DNA of 64,000 nucleotides from assembly GCF_000282455.1 (NCBI RefSeq), contig NZ_AKJG01000044.1:84200-148199 (forward strand), read 5' to 3'. Position numbers and translations under genes: made by a program. The stretch comes from Pseudomonas sp. GM74. GTDB taxonomy: Bacteria > Pseudomonadota > Gammaproteobacteria > Pseudomonadales > Pseudomonadaceae. Below the pieces are notes generated by a model, which saw only the letters and a list, made by a program, of their open reading frames with translations, did no database searches and was not told the DNA's origin. Shown here in pieces: positions 9,581 through 16,742 of the stretch. Position 1 is the stretch's first letter. Every line of letters begins with the position of its first letter.

Positions 9581-11182
9581 ATGAGTGCAGAAAAGTACTC
9601 CAGCGCTATAAAGTCCATAAAAACCGATTTGAGTCGATACACTCATCGCTCTGTTTTTTCTATGTCGGTGCAGTATCTAAGAACCAGAAATACTGACGCG
9701 GTAGAAGAAGTCAAAAAAATGCCTTGGCTTGTTATGCTGCTTGTTAAGTTTTCCTTTTTAGAATCTGAGGGTGTATTAGAAATTAACGAAAGTCAGTTTT
9801 ATCTGATTGCCAACAAACTTTACAGCCTGCAAAGTCTCGCTTCAAATATTAAAACAAGACCTCTCGATCTAAAATTGCGCGCGCTTACTGTTCAGCAATT
9901 ATGGTACCAGCAAAGTCATCAAAAGGACTATTTATCCTTGATCAGACAAAGTCATTTAATGAGGCGCGATGACGGGTTTTACGACAAGAAGTTTCGAGAG
10001 ATTACGGGGATAGATATTGATAATTTTTTTACTGTTGCATTGTATATGATGACGCTGGCGCGATCAGATGCAGCATCGAACGTAATGGAAGTTAGTCTGC
10101 CTTCGATTGTTTTTCACTTGACGCCTAATGTCCCTCTGTCTCAACTGGCTAAATTTTTCGAATTGCTCGCAATTAAATTCGAGGATATATCGGACTTCTT
10201 AAAAAAAGGTCATGAACTGAAGGGGGAGCCTCAAAGCGAGTACTTCCAGGAGACGCCGTTTAAGTTGAAGCCCATCGTGATCGATGGTTCGAGTGTTTAT
10301 ATATTTAATTCAAGAGTGTTTGTGACTGGTGTAAGTCTTCTGTTGCCCGCGCTACTCAAAAAGAAAATAAATAATTATAAGAATGAGTTTGGTTCGGATA
10401 TGGAGAGCTACGTTGGACGCCTTATTGCCATTTCAGGCCTTCAGCATATTACTGAGCGTGAAATTGGGCAACTTTATGCTAGCGCAGGATTGCGCGCTAA
10501 ACTTAAAGAAGAAGGGGTAAGTGGTAAAGTTGTAGATTTCGCTTTGTCTGATGGAAAAGATAGAGTTGTTCTAATTGAGTGCAAAGCAGTTGAGCCAAGC
10601 GATGTGGTTAAAGCATCCTATGATCCTGAGGTTTTAAGGGCGTCGTTAGAGAATAGTTTTATAAATGCTATCGTCCAGGGGGAGGAGACAAAGTTTATTT
10701 TATCAAAAATCCCGGAGTTCGAGGGTAAGAAATTTAAGCTAATTGTGATCACCCACCAAGAATTTAATATTTTCGGAGGGGCAATGGTTGGTGAGTGTAT
10801 AGATTTCGGACTGGAAGATAGACTTTGTAAAAAGTACGGTGAACTACCCATTGAATTGAACGATGTTGCATATGTGACGGTTGGAGATTTTGAAAGCTTA
10901 ATGAGCGCCCATTCTATTGGTAAAATAAATTTCCATGACTTCATTGATGAATGCTTACAGCAGCAATTAAATCCCGCGGGCAAGAGATTCTCAATGTCGC
11001 AGATGGTTGAGGAAAAAATAAAAGTTTCAGTCCCTCAGATACCAGAACTTTCTGCGGAGATGGATCTCCATACAAATCGCATTTTTTCCGCTATGAAAGG
11101 AAGCAAAGCGAGATGGATTGGTAAGGTTGCTGAATTCATCTCCGCTTCAGATTATTTGGCAGCCCATATTCGGGCTAAATAG
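9581..11182 (+). CDS. Putative PD-(D/E)XK nuclease-like protein (candidate defence gene)
   Basis: A 533-residue protein I cannot assign to a named system. Residues 1-260 are helical with no recognised motif. Around 273-336 lies a pattern typical of restriction-endonuclease-like folds: E275, then D319 in KVVDFAL, then E333-C-K335 in VVLIECKA, that is D-(13)-E-x-K. This predicts a metal-dependent DNA or RNA cutting domain at about 265-440. The gene is clearly AT-rich compared with the tail genes before it and is followed 130 bases later by another AT-rich gene. Such pairs near prophage ends are often anti-phage cargo. Nuclease activity and defence are inference. The start is set by GGGAG at 9570-9574. 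Confidence 0.6.
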   Translation: MSAEKYSSAIKSIKTDLSRYTHRSVFSMSVQYLRTRNTDAVEEVKKMPWLVMLLVKFSFLESEGVLEINESQFYLIANKLYSLQSLASNIKTRPLDLKLRALTVQQLWYQQSHQKDYLSLIRQSHLMRRDDGFYDKKFREITGIDIDNFFTVALYMMTLARSDAASNVMEVSLPSIVFHLTPNVPLSQLAKFFELLAIKFEDISDFLKKGHELKGEPQSEYFQETPFKLKPIVIDGSSVYIFNSRVFVTGVSLLLPALLKKKINNYKNEFGSDMESYVGRLIAISGLQHITEREIGQLYASAGLRAKLKEEGVSGKVVDFALSDGKDRVVLIECKAVEPSDVVKASYDPEVLRASLENSFINAIVQGEETKFILSKIPEFEGKKFKLIVITHQEFNIFGGAMVGECIDFGLEDRLCKKYGELPIELNDVAYVTVGDFESLMSAHSIGKINFHDFIDECLQQQLNPAGKRFSMSQMVEEKIKVSVPQIPELSAEMDLHTNRIFSAMKGSKARWIGKVAEFISASDYLAAHIRAK

Positions 11183-11312
11183 CTCTCAAAGATTTATGGA
11201 TGAGAGACTTGCAATGGTGCGAGTAAGTGAGTGGGCATATTCGTTGCTTTTTTTCAGGCCAGCTCGCAATGCTTAAGGCATCTCTGCACATAATGAAAAG
11301 GTAGTGAACAAT

Positions 11313-12779
11313 ATGAAGAGCTTTATGCCTGAGTACTTATACAGGTTCCGCACCGTCGACAGTTTGCTGGGGTTGACCAGAGAAAGCGAACTTGAGGGGA
11401 CATACATATACTTTGCATCTCCGGCGCAACTCAACGACCCACTTGAAGGTTATAGAGAGCTAATTTGGAAAGGCGACAGTATCATTTGGACTAATTTCTT
11501 CAAGCATTACATTGAATGCCTTTTTATTCGAAACACCCAATACTTCACACAGCAATTTGAGGGTTTACAATTCCCAATTCATCCTCACTTGAATGATGTT
11601 CCACCAACGCATGCAAAAGCGATCATAGACAATATTTATAAATTTATCGAAAATAAAAATATACAAAGGCACATCGCATACTTATCTAGCAATCAAAGAA
11701 CGGTGTATAGCAGTGAGCTATTGCTTCATACCCGTGCCATACAACTGTTTGCAATGCATGTTGTCTCGAAAGTTTTGGTTGAGTATGGATTGGTGCCTGA
11801 CGGGTATGGCATAAATGGTGAGTCCCCTGAAAATCTCTTGATTACTTCAAATAAATTGCTTGACTCCTTAGAGCAAAGAGTTGATTCGGTCAGGGGTAAA
11901 ATATTCGATCAAACTATGCTCGCTGCCTTGCAAAGTATAGATTTGACTGATGGCTACATTCGCTTCAAACAGCAGGAGTCATCCAATTGGGTACGTCTCT
12001 GCAATGAATTCCCTGAGGAGTTTCTAAACTCCAGGATCCGCTTAACCTCCCCAGATTGGTTCGTTTCATGCTTCATGGATAATTGTTCTAACTCATCTAT
12101 TTGGGGTAGTTACGGCGACAACCACAAAGGAGCTTGCTTGAAGTTTAAGGTCACAACGATTTCCGAAAACTCTATCTTGCCACTTCAAGTGCCTTCACTG
12201 CGCGAGGGTGTTCAGTGGTGGACCGAAAAAAATTTCGTCTTCCACAAAGTTGACTACAAAAGAAAAAGCCCGGAACTGGATTTTTTTTCCAGTTTCGGCG
12301 CCTATACAGAGGGCGAACTTATTAGTAAGTGGTATTCAAATGAAAGCGGCGACATAAGCTCGCGTACAAATGAAGTGTTCGGTGATCTCAGCACATGGCA
12401 AACTAAATATCACTTAAATCATCAAATAAGCCTGACAACGAAAACCCGGCACTGGGCTAATGAGCAGGAATACAGGCTCATCTTGCAATCGAATTTTCAT
12501 TCTTATATTAATGCCAATGACAGGAAGCTAAAATACAATTTCAATGACCTGGAGGGGATTATATTTGGCATCAATACTCCATTGTCCGAAAAATACCAAA
12601 TAATGCAAATGGTAGAAAAAATGTGTAAGTCTCGAAACCGGGAAGACTTCACGTTCTACCAAGCTTATTACAGCGATACAGTTGACGACATTCAATATCG
12701 ACCGATAGCACACGCAACTGCAAATAATGGAATTACACGCCATTCTTATAATAACAAAGAACCAAATAGTGGGGCGTAG
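11313..12779 (+). CDS. DUF2971 domain protein (candidate defence partner)
   Basis: A 488-residue protein with the landmarks of DUF2971: YLYRFR near the N-terminus, FASPAQLNDPLEG at about 34-46, SIWGSYGDNHKGACLKF at about 262-278, and HWANEQEYRL at about 380-389. A large helical insertion separates the first and second blocks. The biochemical role of DUF2971 is not established, but the domain recurs in phage-resistance and mobile-element settings. It shares the AT-rich composition and orientation of the nuclease-like gene upstream. ATG at 11313 is preferred over GTG at 11304 because AAGG at 11298-11301 is too close to the GTG. The two genes may form one system or two separate cargo genes. Confidence 0.65.
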   Translation: MKSFMPEYLYRFRTVDSLLGLTRESELEGTYIYFASPAQLNDPLEGYRELIWKGDSIIWTNFFKHYIECLFIRNTQYFTQQFEGLQFPIHPHLNDVPPTHAKAIIDNIYKFIENKNIQRHIAYLSSNQRTVYSSELLLHTRAIQLFAMHVVSKVLVEYGLVPDGYGINGESPENLLITSNKLLDSLEQRVDSVRGKIFDQTMLAALQSIDLTDGYIRFKQQESSNWVRLCNEFPEEFLNSRIRLTSPDWFVSCFMDNCSNSSIWGSYGDNHKGACLKFKVTTISENSILPLQVPSLREGVQWWTEKNFVFHKVDYKRKSPELDFFSSFGAYTEGELISKWYSNESGDISSRTNEVFGDLSTWQTKYHLNHQISLTTKTRHWANEQEYRLILQSNFHSYINANDRKLKYNFNDLEGIIFGINTPLSEKYQIMQMVEKMCKSRNREDFTFYQAYYSDTVDDIQYRPIAHATANNGITRHSYNNKEPNSGA

Positions 12780-12875
12780 CACTGTACGCCAGTTTTAACG
12801 TCTGCAATTGAGCGAAGTCCGACTTCTCGACTGCCACCTATTGGCTGTTCTCTGCCGATCATGATTACAAAGCGT

Positions 12876-12942
12876 GCTGGTCAAGTCCGATGTAATCACT
12901 GGTCAGGTCGAACGCAACCGGCTGGTCAAGTGGAGTGCAATT
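12876..12942 (+). repeat. Three direct repeats of about 22 bp, possible IS21-type end
   Basis: Three tandem units start with CTGGTCA(A/G)GT at 12877, 12899 and 12922, each followed after a few bases by a TGTAAT, ACGCAA or GTGCAA element. Spacings are 22 and 23 bases. Multiple short terminal repeats of this size are typical of IS21-family ends, but no transposase or second end is visible. The units could instead be binding sites for a regulator. The third unit overlaps the end of the adjacent leftward gene. Confidence 0.45.
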
Positions 12943-13258
12943 TCGCAGTAGCTTGCGCTTCAGCTAAAGCCGGCGGGCCGGCCGGTAGTGGCCCTAACTC
13001 GACTTCGGCCCCCTGCGCGCGCATGGTGGCGACGACACGGGACAATTCGTCCTCACTCAGCGTAAGCAAGGCTGCCATGTAGAAGTGCATGTGCATGCCC
13101 ATCACGCGGTCCTCAGTGCGGCCCGTGTACTTGCGCCACTGCGACCCTTTCCCCAACCCGGCCAGATCCGCCATCTGTGGACTGGTGAACCCCAGTTCGA
13201 TTTTTAGGCGCGCCAAATCTTCCGCCGTGGGCGGTCCATAGTGCTGAATTCGTTTCAT
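12926..13258 (-). CDS. Small helix-turn-helix-like phage protein, 3' end altered
   Basis: A 110-residue protein resembling short XRE/Cro-like regulators found in Pseudomonas phage elements. Residues 8-45 (TAEDLARLKIELGFTSPQMA and onward) fit a helix-turn-helix, with SQWRKYTG as a possible recognition helix region. No strong ribosome-binding site precedes the ATG at 13258. The frame continues 11 codons upstream from another ATG, so the start is uncertain. The last residues, KLHST, are encoded by the third direct repeat at 12922-12942, which suggests that the original 3' end was replaced. It is the last gene of a leftward set of three. Confidence 0.6.
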   Translation of the reverse strand: MKRIQHYGPPTAEDLARLKIELGFTSPQMADLAGLGKGSQWRKYTGRTEDRVMGMHMHFYMAALLTLSEDELSRVVATMRAQGAEVELGPLPAGPPALAEAQATAKLHST

Positions 13259-13306
13259 TGAAAGTCCGAAAGCCCCAACACGTTGGGGCAAAACTGAAAA
13301 GGTCAG

Positions 13307-13471
13307 TTACAGGTGCGAGATATAGGTGTAAGCCAAGAACACCGCACCGGCGCATGCGGCACCAATTAGGAACGGCAGTAGACCGTAAGTGGGCTTCTTG
13401 CTCAGGAGCTTGTCCAGGGCGGCGATCTCATCGGCCATCGGCTTGATCGGCGTCTTGTGGCTGTGGTTCAT
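13307..13471 (-). CDS. Small single-span membrane protein
   Basis: A 54-residue protein, translated by reading the minus strand. It has a charged N-terminal half containing DEIAALDKLLSKK and a hydrophobic span at about residues 31-50 (LLPFLIGAACAGAVFLAYTY). AGGA lies six bases before the ATG, which supports translation. It lies between a coiled-coil membrane protein and the helix-turn-helix gene, all leftward. Its hydrophobic segment resembles that of the 64-residue neighbour (a LLxxLIGAA-like core), so the two may share ancestry or assemble together. Function is unknown. A holin role is possible by size only. Confidence 0.55.
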   Translation of the reverse strand: MNHSHKTPIKPMADEIAALDKLLSKKPTYGLLPFLIGAACAGAVFLAYTYISHL

Positions 13472-13565
13472 CGTTCATCCTCGTAAGGGGGTGGCAGGCG
13501 CGCCTATCGCGGCCCTTTGGGGTAATTTGGACTGATTCCCGGTAAAGCTCAAGGCCGAGAGGGTT

Positions 13566-13584
13566 GGCCCCGATGTTCGGGGCC
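13566..13584 (-). promoter_or_regulatory. Perfect hairpin between two small leftward genes
   Basis: GGCCCCGA and TCGGGGCC pair around a three-base loop, just after the stop of the 64-residue gene. No T-run follows on the minus strand, so it is more likely a processing or stability hairpin than a strong terminator. Confidence 0.45.
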
Positions 13585-13590
13585 GGTGAC

Positions 13591-13785
13591 TCAGGGTTTG
13601 TTTAGCAGGTTGATCAGGGAAACTACCGCGGTAATCAGGGCCGCTCCAACCAGTAGCGGGTAAAACATTCCTTCCCGCCTCAACTTCTGTTCTTCGGCGA
13701 TTAGCTTGCGGGTCTCTGCGACTAACTTCCGATTTTCTAACTGGAGCTTATCCAGTTCGAGGTAGGCTTTTTCATCTAGGTCCAT
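13591..13785 (-). CDS. Small coiled-coil membrane protein
   Basis: A 64-residue protein. Residues 5-38 form a strongly heptad-like charged helix (LDKLQLENRKLVAETRKLIA), and residues 41-61 are a transmembrane span (FYPLLVGAALITAVVSLINL). AAGGAAG five bases before the ATG at 13785 is a good ribosome-binding site. It is the first gene of the leftward set and lies 50 bases downstream of a near-perfect palindrome at 13836-13856. Function is unknown; oligomerisation at the membrane is the clearest prediction. Confidence 0.6.
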   Translation of the reverse strand: MDLDEKAYLELDKLQLENRKLVAETRKLIAEEQKLRREGMFYPLLVGAALITAVVSLINLLNKP

Positions 13786-13835
13786 CTGGCTTCCTTGGTT
13801 TGGGCGGCGCCTTCTGCGTCCCCCTTGGAAGCTAT

Positions 13836-13856
13836 ATTGACCCTTTAGGGGTCAAT
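13836..13856 (-). promoter_or_regulatory. Operator-like palindrome upstream of the small leftward operon
   Basis: ATTGACCC, a five-base spacer and GGGTCAAT form a perfect inverted repeat of eight-base arms, 51 bases upstream of the ATG at 13785. On the minus strand a TATA-like CAATAT overlaps its end, so a repressor bound here could block that promoter. The GGTCAA half-site also occurs in the direct repeats at 12876-12942. Confidence 0.5.
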
Positions 13857-14111
13857 TAGAAAGGTCGTGTTGTGCCAACATTTCCACTATTTACGTGACT
13901 GCACTGGCTGCCGCTGGCGCTTGGGCAGCGCACGCCCCCATGTGCCTTCTCTTCACTGGAAAAACTCTTGCGCGAAGAAAGCGCAGGCAAGGAACGCACT
14001 TTTCCCCCTCCCGCCGACGGGCTTTGCGTCCCTTTTTTTTGCAACGACAGGTGGTGGTGCAAACGATGCTGCCGCCCAAGCCCGCTGCGGGTTCTGTGGG
14101 CGGTTAAGCAT

Positions 14112-14280
14112 TTGCACGGAGTGCAAGGTTTTGCAAAGAAGTGCAGTGGCGTTGCACTGCGTTATGGAACGGCTGCGAATTACTCAGGGGAGGAAGGTGT
14201 CCGGTTTACTAGGGCTGCGGGTGCGAAAACCAGCGGGAGACGGAGTTTTCGTTTTCGGAACCGTTCGCACCAGGTGCGAA
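14112..14280. promoter_or_regulatory. Two related dyads with TTGCAC/TTCGCAC arms
   Basis: TTGCAC-GGA-GTGCAA lies at 14112-14126 and TTCGCAC-CAG-GTGCGAA at 14264-14280. Both have a three-base spacer and closely related arms. Extra GTGCAA/TTGCAC half-sites lie at 14057, 14131 and 14152. The layout fits operators of one dimeric phage-type repressor, but no adjacent gene was found for them to control. Confidence 0.45.
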
Positions 14281-14462
14281 TCAGTCATCACCCAGCCCAA
14301 TAACAAAGCGGCTGTTAGGCCCAGCCTGTGCGGCTTTCCGCAGTTTTGTGGTATTGCACAGCATCGCCACCATTCCCCGACAGTGAGTAACGATTTGGAG
14401 GGCGCGAAAAAGCTCCAAAAAGGACGGCGCATAGCCATTTTTCATGCGTGGGCTGGGAAAAG

Positions 14463-14735
14463 GGTAATTTTAGTAAGCAAGGGATCAAAGCGGGCTGGAG
14501 CCCCCGTAGCGCTTGACTCTCACCTATTACCTCAGAGGGTAATATCAGGTAAGAGAAAGGGTAATATTTTATTCAAGCTCTTATTTTACTGGGTTTGGTA
14601 GGTGTTGGTTATTACTTGTACTGAAGGTAATTTCATAACCTTTTTCTTACCTTATTATTACCTCTATAGGATGTATGAACTACTTGGTTTTAATGGCTTC
14701 CGTTCGGTTTTCGGCAACACATTACCAATATTACC
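14463..14735. repeat. Cluster of eight ATTACC/GGTAAT hexamers
   Basis: Exact copies start at 14463, 14526, 14538, 14560, 14626, 14657, 14721 and 14730, in both orientations, with near copies at 14548 and 14646. Chance alone would give well under one copy in this length. The cluster lies about 180 bases from the tRNA fragment, where arm-type binding sites for a phage integrase are expected. Replication iterons are an alternative. Confidence 0.6.
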
Positions 14736-14915
14736 TTTTTCCCATGCCTCAACATAAATCGGCTCGGGCGCAATTTTTCGCCCCCTCGCAGCGTGCTCGT
14801 CCAAAAACCCATGGGACTGCCATGGGACTGGCGCGCTCCGATTTTCAAGAGAGTCATCAGGCTACAGCCCTTGTAAACGAATAGCTTTCATAATCATAGT
14901 GACTTGGCGGGTAGT

Positions 14916-14938
14916 TTCGAATCTCTCCTTCACCGCCA
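14916..14938 (+). other. Attachment-site-like 3' fragment of a serine-type tRNA gene
   Basis: The bases read as a tRNA end: T-loop TTCGAAT (14916-14922), five-base T-stem 3' strand CTCTC, seven-base acceptor strand CTTCACC, discriminator G and CCA. The bases before 14916 do not pair with this T-stem and no tRNA body lies upstream, so only the 3' end is present. The spacing matches a tRNA exactly. A terminator follows, as after a real tRNA gene. I read this as the right junction of an element integrated into a tRNA-Ser gene whose intact copy should lie left of the element. Confidence 0.7.
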
Positions 14939-14952
14939 AATTCGATGTAAAC

Positions 14953-14986
14953 AAAACCCCTGGTTTCGAAAGAAACCGGGGGTTTT
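14953..14986 (+). terminator. Rho-independent terminator after the tRNA fragment
   Basis: AAAACCCC-TGGTTTC and GAAACCG-GGGGTTTT form a long stem with a short GAAA-type loop and A/T-rich edges. It probably ended the original tRNA transcript. Confidence 0.8.
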
Positions 14987-15294
14987 GTGTTCTTGGCGTT
15001 TGATTTTCGCCAAGCAAGAAACAAGAAGCGTCTACCGCACTAGCAATGACCTGGCAGGTCCGGCTGCTAGACTGCTCAAACTCTTCGAACGGAATCGACA
15101 TCATGCCCCATTCCCGCGCCAGCTTTAGCGGCGTAGCCAAGTTCATCGCGCCGTACGCTTCGAAGACGGCAGCTAACTCCAGTTCCCGGCAATGCGCCGG
15201 AGTGTTTCGAACTTTCGCCAACTGATGCAAACGATCCCGTCACCTCGCTGGCGTTTGAGGCGCGGGCTGAATTTCTGAACAGAAAGGAACATTC

Positions 15295-15615
15295 ATGATC
15301 ATCACCACGACCCACTCCATCGAAGGCCGACAAATTACCGCCTACCTGGACATCGTCAGTGCCGAGTCGGTGCAAGGGATCAACGTTGTCCGCGATGTGT
15401 TTGCCGGGATGCGCGACTTTTTCGGCGGGCGCTCCCAGACGCTGGAACGAGCGTTGAAGGAAGCGCGCATTCAGGCCACCGATGAGATCAAGGAACGGGC
15501 GCTGTCGATTCAGGCGGACGCGGTGGTCGGGCTTGATTATGAGATCAGCATGCCGGCCGGCAGGGGCGGGATGGTCGTGGTGTTTGTGACCGGGACTGCG
15601 GTCAAGTTGAGGTAA
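15295..15615 (+). CDS. YbjQ family (UPF0145) protein
   Basis: A 106-residue protein of the YbjQ/UPF0145 family, whose members form beta-rich pentamers of unknown biochemical role and were once called heavy-metal-binding domains. Typical family features are the opening with TT..IEG and the central VRDVFAGMRDFFGGRS. The C-terminal half contains ADAVVGLDYE. AAAGGAA lies seven bases before the ATG. It is the first clear chromosomal gene to the right of the putative attachment site. Confidence 0.85.
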   Translation: MIITTTHSIEGRQITAYLDIVSAESVQGINVVRDVFAGMRDFFGGRSQTLERALKEARIQATDEIKERALSIQADAVVGLDYEISMPAGRGGMVVVFVTGTAVKLR

Positions 15616-15761
15616 AAGGTGAGAAGCCATTCGTCGGTCACGAGGAAATCAGAACGGCAGGTCCATTAATGACCGGCTAGTCTGGAAAACCTTGGCGATC
15701 GATATTCTTTCAGGCAAAGGGCTTGCCGGTGTCGGTCGCGCTTTTTGAAAGGGGTGAAGAG

Positions 15762-15950
15762 ATGGCTGATCCGTATATCGAGGACGATGGCGCAGAATTT
15801 CCGATCAACAACTCCGTGCGGTGTGGTCAGACCCAGTATGTGGCCAGCTTCGGCGAGGACCAGACCGAGGTCGACAAGATCAAGACCAGGGCGTGCCGGG
15901 TACTGAAGGGCAAATTTTTACCCAAGGTGACGGCGCCGGTCAGGAAGTAA
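15762..15950 (+). CDS. Small hypothetical protein
   Basis: A 62-residue soluble protein with an acidic N-terminus (ADPYIEDDGAEF) and a basic C-terminus. An in-frame ATG at 15723 would add 13 residues, but GAAAGGGGTGAAGAG directly precedes the ATG at 15762 and favours that start. I do not recognise the family. Confidence 0.4.
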   Translation: MADPYIEDDGAEFPINNSVRCGQTQYVASFGEDQTEVDKIKTRACRVLKGKFLPKVTAPVRK

Positions 15951-16260
15951 CCGAACGTCAGGCAGACTCCGTCATAGAACGTTTTTTTCATGCCTGAAAA
16001 GTTTTATGACAATTTTTTTGAAAGGGTGATTTTTTCACAAACTTTTCACAGGTCCCTTCGTAATCTCGACTCATCCGTTAGAAAGCAACACCTGGCCCGT
16101 TTCCCCAGCGGGCTTTTTTTTGTCCGCGATAAAACCTTTTCGGTAAACGCTGTCCAACCGTCGCCAATCGCGAAGTTGGACCGGCGTGCTGGACTTTTTC
16201 CGCGCAAAAGCATTCAATCTCGCCCCCTTTTTGTGTACCCCTATTTTTGAGGTTTTTGTC
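15951..16260. other. T-rich gap before the glycine-zipper genes
   Basis: No gene is visible. The gap contains several T-runs at 15980-16040 and a terminator at 16095-16121. A short transcript ending at that terminator is possible, but I could not identify a promoter. Confidence 0.35.
16095..16121 (+). terminator. Rho-independent terminator
   Basis: GCCCG and CGGGC pair around a nine-base loop and are followed by eight T residues. It may end the 62-residue gene or an unannotated short RNA in this gap. Confidence 0.7.
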
Positions 16261-16629
16261 ATGCGTTTAACACTGCCCGCTCTGGTTCTGGGGCTTCTGG
16301 TTGCTCAAGGTGCAATGGCTGGTGACGGCACTGCCGCGCTGGGCGGTGGCCTGGGCGGCGCATTGGGTAACGTGGTCGGCCAGAAGATGGGCGGCAGCAC
16401 TGGTGCCGCGATTGGCGCGGGCGTCGCAGGCGCGGCGGGCAGCGCAGTTGCCGCCAAAAAAGGTCATCGCACCAGCGCAGCTATCGGTGGCGGTGTCGGC
16501 GCGGCCAGTGGTTCGGTGATCGGCAATAGCCTCGGCGGCAAGTCCGGTGCCACCATCGGTGCAGGCCTGGGCGGTGCATTGGGCGGCGGCGTAGGCAGCA
16601 ACCTGGCCAATGGTCACAAGCGTCACTGA
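16261..16629 (+). CDS. Secreted glycine-zipper protein (copy 1)
   Basis: A 122-residue exported protein. Residues 1-20 are a signal peptide ending AQGAMA. The rest is almost entirely glycine-zipper sequence in repeated blocks such as GGSTGAAIGAG and GGKSGATIGAG, with a basic C-terminus. Glycine-zipper proteins insert in or lie under membranes, often the outer membrane, but a specific role is not known. The start is chosen at the signal peptide; an upstream in-frame ATG would spoil it. A paralogue follows 114 bases downstream after a terminator. Confidence 0.7.
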   Translation: MRLTLPALVLGLLVAQGAMAGDGTAALGGGLGGALGNVVGQKMGGSTGAAIGAGVAGAAGSAVAAKKGHRTSAAIGGGVGAASGSVIGNSLGGKSGATIGAGLGGALGGGVGSNLANGHKRH

Positions 16630-16650
16630 TCCTGATTCAGGTTTTAAAGG

Positions 16651-16675
16651 AGCCCGGCTTGATGCCGGGCTTTTT
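16651..16675 (+). terminator. Rho-independent terminator after glycine-zipper copy 1
   Basis: AGCCCGGC and GCCGGGC pair around a TTGAT loop and are followed by TTTTT. It separates the two paralogous genes into different transcripts. Confidence 0.85.
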
Positions 16676-16742
16676 CATTTATGAACGATTCACGCCGCAG
16701 CAGCTCAAATCTTCCATACCCTGGAAGAATGCGAGGCGTGCC

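Larger units (their letters stand above)
13786..15294. other. Gene-poor zone around the attachment site
   Basis: I find no convincing gene in these 1.5 kb. The open frames present lack ribosome-binding sites, have unlike codon use, or run across the tRNA fragment. The zone holds a palindrome at 13836-13856, two dyads at 14112-14126 and 14264-14280, a hexamer cluster at 14463-14735, the tRNA fragment at 14916-14938 and a terminator at 14953-14986. A 39-codon frame from 15103 is possible but unsupported. Confidence 0.6.

Noticed and set aside
14184..14438. Leftward frame of 84 codons with a Pro/Ser/Thr/Lys-rich C-terminus
   Set aside because: It has no clear start signal and overlaps the second dyad. 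I could not support it as a gene.
13867..14601. Long open frame of 244 codons on the plus strand
   Set aside because: No ribosome-binding site, irregular composition with many Cys and Arg, and it overlaps the dyads and hexamer cluster. It looks like chance in a GC-rich gap.
14675..14884. Frame of 69 codons beside the tRNA fragment
   Set aside because: It contains two of the ATTACC hexamers and has no ribosome-binding site or family features.
14881..14938. A complete tRNA gene
   Set aside because: Bases before 14916 do not form a T-stem, anticodon arm or D-arm, so only a 3' fragment is present.
15103..15222. Short plus-strand frame of 39 codons before the YbjQ gene
   Set aside because: A possible small gene, but there is no good ribosome-binding site and I recognise no family.
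14862..15230. Leftward frame of 122 codons
   Set aside because: It runs across the tRNA fragment and its terminator, so it cannot be a normal gene.
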